DNA from: Nocardioides ginsengisegetis
GTDB taxonomy: Bacteria; Actinomycetota; Actinomycetes; Propionibacteriales; Nocardioidaceae
Assembly: GCF_014138045.1 (NCBI RefSeq)
Contig: NZ_JACGXA010000001.1
Span: 617,501 to 681,500, forward strand
Length of the DNA: 64,000 bases
Direction: 5' to 3'
The notes beneath the pieces were generated by a model. It did no database searches and was not told where the DNA came from. It saw only the letters and a list, made by a program, of their open reading frames with translations. Shown in pieces: positions 58,558 to 64,000 of this stretch. Each line of letters opens with the position of its first letter. The stretch's first letter is position 1. The position numbers and the translations under genes were made by a program.

Positions 58558-59523
58558 CTACGGAGTGACCGGGCGCACTCCGACCCGACCGGCCACTCGG
58601 GCGCCGGCCGTGTCGGGGACGAGCTCCCAGCCGTGCGCGAAGGCGAGCGCGGCGAGCACCGGCGCGTGCTCCGCGCCCACCCCCACCTCCAGCCCGTACG
58701 GCGCCTCCGCGGCCGGCACGCCCAGCACGGCCGCCACGGCGGCGGCCAGCTCGGCGGGGGCGGCCGGGGCGCCGAAGGGAGCCCGGTCTGCGGCGTCGCC
58801 GCGGAGCGCCCGGAGCACGGCCTCGCGGGCGCCGTACCCGAAGAGGTCGCCGCCCTCGGCCCGGACCAGGGCGACCGCCCCGGTGCCGTGCTCGCCCGCG
58901 GGAAGCACCAGGTCGGAGCGACCGCGCACCACCGCGAACGGGCGGCCGCCGAGCTTGCCCTGGGCGAGCTCGCAGGCGCCGGCGATCTCGTCGGCGACGG
59001 CCGGGGCCGTGACCGCCAGCTCGTTGCCGTGGCCGTCGACGCGGCCCGCGAAGTCCTCGCTGACCAGCAGCCCGGCGGCGCCGACGGCGATGTCGGTCTG
59101 GCCCTCGCGCCAGGCGCGGCCGGCGGTGTCGGTGACGACCACGCCGACGTTGAGCCCGGTGCGCTCGTGGATCGCGGACCGCAGGCGGCGGGCCGAGGCG
59201 TCGGGGTCCTCGGGCAGCAGCACGACCGTGCCGGCCTCGACGTTGGAGGCGTCGATGCCGGCGGCGGCCATGGTCAGGCCGTGGTGGGTGCGCACGATGG
59301 TGGTCGGCCCGCGCCGTGCGACCACGCGGGCCGTCTCGCCGGGCAGGGCCTCGTCGCGGGTGCCGGCGCGGACCCGGCCCTCGGACTTGCTGACCACCTT
59401 GCTGGTCACCACGACGACGTCGCCGTCGACCAGGTCGACGAGGGGCAGCAGCAGCGCGGCGAGGTCGTCACCCGGGCGCACCTCGGGCGCGCCGTCGGGC
59501 GCGACGACGGTCAGCGTGGTCAT
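58558..59523 (-). CDS. cofE: Coenzyme F420-0:L-glutamate ligase (CofE-type)
   Basis: Adds glutamate residues to F420-0. 321 residues, with VVTSKVVSKSEGRVRAG, VRTHHGLTMAAAGIDASNV, VGVVVTDTAGRAWREGQTD and GRPFAVVRGRSDLV. The C-terminal 75 residues (RGDAADRAPFGAPAAP onward) are an alanine-rich extension, much shorter than the roughly 200-residue nitroreductase domain of mycobacterial FbiB, so the FMN-dependent dehydro-F420 reduction must be elsewhere. The ATG overlaps the fbiA stop (ATGA). Confidence 0.88.
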   Translation of the reverse strand: MTTLTVVAPDGAPEVRPGDDLAALLLPLVDLVDGDVVVVTSKVVSKSEGRVRAGTRDEALPGETARVVARRGPTTIVRTHHGLTMAAAGIDASNVEAGTVVLLPEDPDASARRLRSAIHERTGLNVGVVVTDTAGRAWREGQTDIAVGAAGLLVSEDFAGRVDGHGNELAVTAPAVADEIAGACELAQGKLGGRPFAVVRGRSDLVLPAGEHGTGAVALVRAEGGDLFGYGAREAVLRALRGDAADRAPFGAPAAPAELAAAVAAVLGVPAAEAPYGLEVGVGAEHAPVLAALAFAHGWELVPDTAGARVAGRVGVRPVTP

Positions 59524-60524
59524 CGGACGGGGGTCACCAGCGAGACGGCGGCCGCGGCCATCGCGGCGGTGGCGTCGGGGGACGTCATCATCAGCGGCAC
59601 CGCCACGCAGGCCAGGCCCGCGTCGGTCAGCCGGCCGACCTGCTCGGCGTCGGCCTCGTCGACCAGCCAGCCGTCGAGCACCCCGCCGGCCGACCGCGCG
59701 CCGTAGTGCAGGCCGACCCCCGCGGCGCTGACCTCGACGCCGATCGCGGTCAGCATCTGCTCGGCCATGCCGCGCACGTGGGTGCCGCCGACGATGGGGG
59801 AGAGGCCCACGACGGGGGCGCGGGTGGCGCCCAGCGCCTCGCGCACCCGCGGCACTCCGAGGATGGTGCCGACCGACACCACGGGGTTGGACGGCGGCAG
59901 CACGACGAGGTCGGCGTCGGTGATCGCGTCGATGACGCCGGGCCCCGGCGTGGCGTCGTCGAGCCCGACGAAGACCAGCGTCTCGGCGGGGACCGAGGCC
60001 CGCAGCCTGATCCAGTACTCCTGGAAGTGCATGACCCGGCGCCCGCTGGGGGAGTCGGCGTCGGCGACGGCGACGTGCGTCTCGACCCGGTCGTCGGTCA
60101 TCGGCAGGAGACGCACGCCCGGCTGCCAGCGCCGGCAGAGCGCCGCGGTGACGTCGGACAGCGGGTAGCCGGCGTCGAGCATCTGGGTGCGGACGAGGTG
60201 GGTGGCGAGGTCACGGTCACCGAGGCCGAACCACGTCGGCTCCACGCCGTACGCCGCCAGCTCGTCCTTGGCGCTCCACGTCTCCTCCCGGCGTCCCCAC
60301 CCGCGCTCGGGGTCGATCCCCTCGCCGAGGGTGTACATGACCGTGTCGAGGTCGGGGCACACCTTGAGGCCGTGCACCCAGATGTCGTCGGCGGTGTTGG
60401 CCACCACCGTGACCTCGGCGTCGGACGCCACGCCGGGGAGGGTGCCCGAGGCGATGCCGTGGAGCAGTCCCTGCAGGAACTTCGCCCCGCCCATACCCCC
60501 GGAGAGCACCGTGATCTTCTGCAT
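59520..60524 (-). CDS. fbiA: 2-phospho-L-lactate (phosphoenolpyruvyl) transferase
   Basis: Forms F420-0 (or its dehydro form) from Fo; 334 residues, CofD/FbiA family. ITVLSGGMGGAKFLQGLLHG, VVANTADDIWVHGLKVCPD, ETWSAKDELAAYG, GLGDRDLATHLVRTQ and VLPPSNPVVSVGTILGVP are the family's signature blocks. ATG 60524 chosen; AAGG lies about 8 nt upstream. In one operon with cofE and divergent from whiB. Confidence 0.93.
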   Translation of the reverse strand: MQKITVLSGGMGGAKFLQGLLHGIASGTLPGVASDAEVTVVANTADDIWVHGLKVCPDLDTVMYTLGEGIDPERGWGRREETWSAKDELAAYGVEPTWFGLGDRDLATHLVRTQMLDAGYPLSDVTAALCRRWQPGVRLLPMTDDRVETHVAVADADSPSGRRVMHFQEYWIRLRASVPAETLVFVGLDDATPGPGVIDAITDADLVVLPPSNPVVSVGTILGVPRVREALGATRAPVVGLSPIVGGTHVRGMAEQMLTAIGVEVSAAGVGLHYGARSAGGVLDGWLVDEADAEQVGRLTDAGLACVAVPLMMTSPDATAAMAAAAVSLVTPVR

Positions 60525-60590
60525 GTGGATACCTTGCCGCACGGCGGCAATAGCCCGATCGGGTGGTTGCGGCCCATACCAGACGGCGGC

Positions 60591-60620
60591 TTGACTAGAG
60601 GGGTACGACAGGCATGTAAT
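60591..60620 (+). promoter_or_regulatory. Sigma-70-type promoter upstream of whiB
   Basis: TTGACT (60591-60596) and TGTAAT (60615-60620) are separated by 18 bp, preceded by an extended GCA. The transcription start would be near 60627, giving a roughly 110-nt leader before the whiB GTG. It is the best two-box promoter I see in the window. Confidence 0.6.
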
Positions 60621-60735
60621 TCCCACAGTGTTCTTCGTGGTCGCAACAGGTCAGGTCGCCCTACCATCTGCCGATCTGACCGGGCGACGAGGACAACGGG
60701 GATGGGTGCAACACCGGGTCGAAAGGGCGAGTGCC

Positions 60736-60990
60736 GTGAGAGAACTATTTCTCCTGGACGGGGACGCCGAAGAAGCGGGCTGGCAGGACCGTGCGCTCTG
60801 CGCACAGACTGACCCCGAGGCGTTCTTCCCCGAAAAGGGAGGATCGACCAGGGAGGCCAAGAAGGTCTGCCTGACGTGCGAGGTGCGAGACGACTGTCTC
60901 GAGTCCGCACTGGTGAACGACGAGCGCTTCGGCATCTGGGGCGGTCTCTCCGAGCGAGAGCGCCGCAAGCTGAAGAAGCGCGCAGTCTGA
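60736..60990 (+). CDS. whiB2: WhiB-family iron-sulfur regulator (WhiB2/WhmD-like)
   Basis: An 84-residue regulator with four cluster-binding cysteines: RALCAQTDPEAFFPEKGG, then the pair in KKVCLTCEVRDDCLESAL. The turn FGIWGGLSERERRKLKK gives the G[IV]WGG motif and basic DNA-binding tail. FFPEKGGSTREAKKV is characteristic of the WhiB2/WhmD subgroup, linked to septation. GTG 60736 chosen; upstream in-frame extension has no family similarity. Located between fbiA and a large GT2, as in mycobacteria (from memory). Confidence 0.93.
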   Translation: MRELFLLDGDAEEAGWQDRALCAQTDPEAFFPEKGGSTREAKKVCLTCEVRDDCLESALVNDERFGIWGGLSERERRKLKKRAV

Positions 60991-60995
60991 GCGGG

Positions 60996-61046
60996 GCGCC
61001 CCGGTGACGGGGCGCACACGCGTGAGGGGGTCGCCCGTGACGGGCG
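60996..61046 (+). terminator. Tandem terminator hairpins after whiB
   Basis: GCGCCCCG (60996-61003) pairs with CGGGGCGC (61008-61015), then CGCCCG (61032-61037) with CGGGCG (61041-61046); loops are GTGA and TGA. Confidence 0.6.
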
Positions 61047-61083
61047 GCCCACCCTCAGGCCCGGGCCGTTATGGTCTGGGATC

Positions 61084-63957
61084 GTGAATTCTTCGGTGAC
61101 CGCGCTGCTCGTCAGCCACGACGGGGCGCGTTGGCTCCCCTCCGTCATCGACGGGTTGCGCAGCCAGACAGTCCCGGTCCGCCGCGTGGTCGCGGTCGAC
61201 ACCACCAGCCGTGACGAGAGCCCCGACCTGCTGCGGCAGGCCTTCGGCCCGGCCCACACAGTGCCCGGCTCCACGACGTTCCCCCAGGCCGTCCGGCACG
61301 GCCTCGACCAGATCCCCGAGGAGGGCCCCGAGGCCCCGGAGTGGATCTGGATCCTGCACGACGACGCCAACCCGGCGCCGGACGCCCTCGAGGCGCTGCT
61401 GGCCGCCGCGGCCGAGCACCCCGACGCCGACATCCTCGGCCCCAAGCTGCGCGAGTGGCCCTCGCTCAAGCGGCTCCTCGAGCTCGGCATCACGATCTCC
61501 GGCACCGGCCGCCGCGAGACCGGCCTCGAGCGGGGCGAGTACGACCAGGGCCAGCACGACGACATCCGCACCGTCCTCGCGGTCAACACCGCCGGCATGC
61601 TGGTGCGCCGTCGCGTGCTGGAGGAGCTCGGCGGCTTCGACACCCAGCTTCCGATCTTCGGCAACGACGTCGACTTCGGCTGGCGCGCCGCCGCGGCCGG
61701 GCACCGCACGATCATCGTGCCGGGTGCCGTCGTCTTCCACGCGGAGGCGGCCCACCGCGGCATCCGTCGTACGCCGATCACCGGGCGCCACACGCACTAC
61801 CAGGAGCGCCGGGCCGCGCTCTACACGCTGCTGGTCAACTCCCAGGGCCGGTCGCTGCCCTTCCAGCTGCTCCGGCTCGGGCTCGGCACCCTCCTGCGCA
61901 TGATCGGCTTCCTGCTGGTCCGCTCCGTCGGCGAGGCCCTCGACGAGCTGGCCGCGCTGGTCTCCCTCTACGGCTCGCCGCGCGAGATCCTCAAGGCCCG
62001 CCGCGCCCGCCGGGGCAAGGCGGTGGTGCCCCCCGAGAGCGTCAAGCCGCTGCTCGCGCCGGCGTGGCTGCCCTACCGCCACGGCCTCGACTTCCTCGGC
62101 GACGTGGCCAACGCCCTGACCAACCAGGCCTCCGACGTGGCCGAGCGCCGCCGCGAGGCCAAGGCGGCCGTCGCTCCGCCCTCGCTCACCCCGACCCGGC
62201 CGGTCGCCCCCGACGACGAGGACATGCTCGCCGAGGACACCGGCGTGGTGGCCCGCTTCCTGACCAACCCGGTCGCCGTGTTCCTGACCCTCTTCGGCCT
62301 GCTCGCGATGGTCGGCGCCCGCGCGGCGTTCGGCGACGTCGCCGGCGGCGGCCTCTCGCCGATGCCGGCCAACACCCGCGACTGGTGGGAGCTCCACCTC
62401 TCCTCGTGGCACGCCCTGGGAGGTGGCACCGCCGTGCCGCCGATGCCCTACGTGCTGCCCCTGGCCCTGCTCGCCAGCCTGCTCGGCGGACCCGGACCGG
62501 CCGTCTCCACGATCTTCGTCCTCGCCGTCCCCGTCTCGCTGTGGGGCGCCTGGCGGTTCCTGCGGGTGGTCGGCCGCCTGGTCGCCCCGGCCGGCGCGCC
62601 GCGCGGCATCCTGCTGTGGGGCGCCACCACCTACTCCCTGCTCCCGGTCGTCTCCGGGGCCTGGGGCGACGGCCGGATCGGCACCGTCGTGGTCGCCATG
62701 CTCTTCCCGTGGCTCGCGCACGCCGCGCTGGGCTTCGCCGACCCCGACCCGGACCGCCGCTGGCGCGCGGCCTGGCGGGTGTCGCTGCTGCTGGCGCTCG
62801 GCACGGCCTTCGCGCCGGTGATCTGGCTGGCGGCCCTCGTGCTCGGGCTGGTCGTCGTCGCCGCCGCGTTCGCGATCGTGCGCAGCGTGATGGCCGACCG
62901 CTCGGTGTGGGGCCCGCCTGCCGCGTCGCTCGGCGTCGTACCCGTCCTGCTGTCGCCGTGGTGGATCCCCGCCGTCATCCACGGGGCGGGGGAGGGCCTG
63001 CTGCTCGAGGCCGGACGGCTCCCTTCGCCCGTCGTCGACGCCCGCGACCTGCTCACCGGGCGGATGGGCGACCTCGGCGCGCCGTGGTGGTGGGGCGTGG
63101 TCCTGCTCGTGCTGGCCGTGCTCGCGCTGCTGCCGCGCGTGACCCGGATCCCCGTCATCGTCTGCTGGATGGTCGCGTTCGTGACGGCCCTCGTGGCCGT
63201 CGTGCTCGGTGCCTTCCAGCTCTCGCTCGCCGCCGTCACCACCGACGTTGGGCTCGGCGCGCTCGTCGTGGTCCTCCAGGGCACGTTCGTGGTGGCCACC
63301 ATGATCGGCGCGCAGGGCATGGCGCTGCGCGTCGCCCGCGCCGACTGGTCGTGGCGCCGTGTGCTCGCCGTCGCCGTCGCGGCCGTCGCGGTCGCCGTAC
63401 CCCTCACCAGCCTCGGCTGGTTCGTCGCCGGCACCCAGGACCGCCTCGACGAGGGCGGCGGGGCCGACATCCCCGAGTACATGGTCCAGAGCTCGATGAC
63501 CGGACCCGAGCACGGCATCCTCGTCATCCGCGGCGACCTCGACCACGGCCTCACCTACAACGTGCGCCGCGGCGACGGCGTCACCCTCGGCGAGGACGAG
63601 GTCATCGACCTGACCGCCGAGGACCCCGCCTTCACCAAGACCGTCCGCGCTCTCACCTCGCGCCCGACGCCCCCGGTCGTCGACAGCCTGGCCCGGCGCG
63701 GCATCGAGTACGTCGTCCTGCCCTCACCCGCCGACGGCGACGTCGCGGCCGCCCTCGACGCGTCCGGCGGGCTCGTGCAGGCCAGCGCCGAGGACCGGTC
63801 CACGCGGGCCTGGAAGGTCAGCCACGCGCTCGACCCGCACGCCCTGGACGGCCCCCGGTCGTGGCTGCGGATCGTGCTGCTCGTCGTGCAGGCGCTCGGG
63901 ATCGTGGTGGTCGCCGTGCTCTGCGCCCCGACGACCAACAGGAGGCGCGAGTCATGA
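61084..63957 (+). CDS. GT2 glycosyltransferase fused to a polytopic membrane domain
   Basis: A 957-residue protein. The N-terminal GT-A domain (about 1-310) has TALLVSHDGARWLPSVIDGL, VAVDTTSRDESPDLL, WILHDDANPAPDALEALL (DxD), NTAGMLVRRRVLEELGGFD and GNDVDFGWRAAAAGH. The rest has about 12 hydrophobic helices between residues about 390 and 810, an extracytoplasmic loop (SMTGPEHGILVIRGDLDHGL) and a final helix near 930. The family accompanies whiB2 in actinobacteria and may glycosylate envelope components. A TATGGT hexamer (61070-61075) ends 8 nt before the GTG. Confidence 0.88.
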   Translation: MNSSVTALLVSHDGARWLPSVIDGLRSQTVPVRRVVAVDTTSRDESPDLLRQAFGPAHTVPGSTTFPQAVRHGLDQIPEEGPEAPEWIWILHDDANPAPDALEALLAAAAEHPDADILGPKLREWPSLKRLLELGITISGTGRRETGLERGEYDQGQHDDIRTVLAVNTAGMLVRRRVLEELGGFDTQLPIFGNDVDFGWRAAAAGHRTIIVPGAVVFHAEAAHRGIRRTPITGRHTHYQERRAALYTLLVNSQGRSLPFQLLRLGLGTLLRMIGFLLVRSVGEALDELAALVSLYGSPREILKARRARRGKAVVPPESVKPLLAPAWLPYRHGLDFLGDVANALTNQASDVAERRREAKAAVAPPSLTPTRPVAPDDEDMLAEDTGVVARFLTNPVAVFLTLFGLLAMVGARAAFGDVAGGGLSPMPANTRDWWELHLSSWHALGGGTAVPPMPYVLPLALLASLLGGPGPAVSTIFVLAVPVSLWGAWRFLRVVGRLVAPAGAPRGILLWGATTYSLLPVVSGAWGDGRIGTVVVAMLFPWLAHAALGFADPDPDRRWRAAWRVSLLLALGTAFAPVIWLAALVLGLVVVAAAFAIVRSVMADRSVWGPPAASLGVVPVLLSPWWIPAVIHGAGEGLLLEAGRLPSPVVDARDLLTGRMGDLGAPWWWGVVLLVLAVLALLPRVTRIPVIVCWMVAFVTALVAVVLGAFQLSLAAVTTDVGLGALVVVLQGTFVVATMIGAQGMALRVARADWSWRRVLAVAVAAVAVAVPLTSLGWFVAGTQDRLDEGGGADIPEYMVQSSMTGPEHGILVIRGDLDHGLTYNVRRGDGVTLGEDEVIDLTAEDPAFTKTVRALTSRPTPPVVDSLARRGIEYVVLPSPADGDVAAALDASGGLVQASAEDRSTRAWKVSHALDPHALDGPRSWLRIVLLVVQALGIVVVAVLCAPTTNRRRES

Positions 63958-64000
63958 GCACCCCCGCACCCACCAACCCCGGCGCGCGCTCGAGCAGGCG
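63954..64000 (+). CDS. Start of a downstream gene (partial, unknown)
   Basis: The ATG overlaps the GT2 stop (ATGA). The 15 codons present read MSTPAPTNPGARSSR, too short for assignment. Overlap indicates it is in the same operon. Confidence 0.5.
   Translation, partial: MSTPAPTNPGARSSR

Overview
The window is a GC-rich actinobacterial chromosome segment, most likely from Nocardioides or a close relative in the Propionibacteriales. Evidence: strong G/C third-position bias, WhiB and SARP regulators, F420 biosynthesis genes, a galactofuranan cluster with a GlfT2 homologue, biotin-dependent acyl-CoA carboxylase with an epsilon subunit, and short extragenic repeats of a GGTGGTYGAG...GTCTCGAAACC type. 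I count about 60 protein genes, one IS110-family insertion sequence and several extragenic palindromes. I found no rRNA, tRNA or CRISPR array. From memory, the gene content (maf, accE, accD, birA, PH-domain protein, gtrA, purK, purE, fadE, LCP, TIGR03089, GDP-mannose pyrophosphorylase, fbiA, cofE, whiB2) resembles the Rv3256c-Rv3285 region of Mycobacterium tuberculosis, so much of the window is conserved actinobacterial core.

Layout. 1-2432: 5' part of pyruvate carboxylase (minus strand). 2528-6980: secreted SGNH hydrolase and two Sec-exported RTX-like repeat proteins, with an inverted APH-family kinase between the latter. 6987-8961: two bacterial PH-domain membrane proteins. 8980-10779: biotinylated alpha subunit of acyl-CoA carboxylase. 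10900-18946: cupin, secreted phosphoesterase-like protein, acyl-CoA dehydrogenase, GtrA, Maf, DUF885 peptidase, GH6 glycosidase and an orphan OmpR-type response regulator. About 18957-20319: IS110 element with a candidate bridge RNA. 20330-22557: cellulose-synthase-like GT2 plus lipoprotein. 22709-25411: accE, accD and divergent birA. 25424-29005: PH protein, class III adenylate cyclase, lone winged-helix regulator, purK, purE. 29087-32327: ArfB-like release factor, CoA-binding protein, secreted protein, acyl-CoA dehydrogenase. 32346-37036: 1419-residue SARP-STAND-WD40 regulator divergent from a small secreted protein. 37043-37655: a roughly 613-bp imperfect palindrome. 37676-43682: dienelactone hydrolase, SigF-like sigma factor, paaI-paaK, enoyl-CoA hydratase, LCP protein, thioesterase. 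43809-52700: second LCP protein, a GIY-YIG gene between repeat pairs, then a galactan and polysaccharide-export operon (two GT2, glf, glfT2, wzm, wzt). 52938-55850: secreted PGRP amidase. 55857-64000: TIGR03089 protein, GDP-mannose pyrophosphorylase, DUF3105, cofE-fbiA, whiB, a giant membrane GT2, and the start of another gene.

How it works together. The first half is rich in biotin-dependent carboxylation (pyruvate carboxylase, acyl-CoA carboxylase alpha, beta and epsilon, and the biotin ligase that charges them) and in acyl-CoA metabolism. The second half is mostly cell-envelope assembly: galactofuranose supply, polymerisation and ABC export, LCP ligation to peptidoglycan, a peptidoglycan amidase and nucleotide-sugar supply. 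Many genes have a TANNNT hexamer only 6-7 nt upstream of the start codon, so leaderless transcription appears common; I used this to choose several starts.

The features most worth a second look are the large palindrome next to the SARP-STAND regulator, the candidate IS110 bridge RNA with a possible guide/target match, the repeat-flanked GIY-YIG gene, the 24-bp-arm palindrome between purE and arfB, and an extragenic-type repeat that supplies the N-terminal codons of accE.
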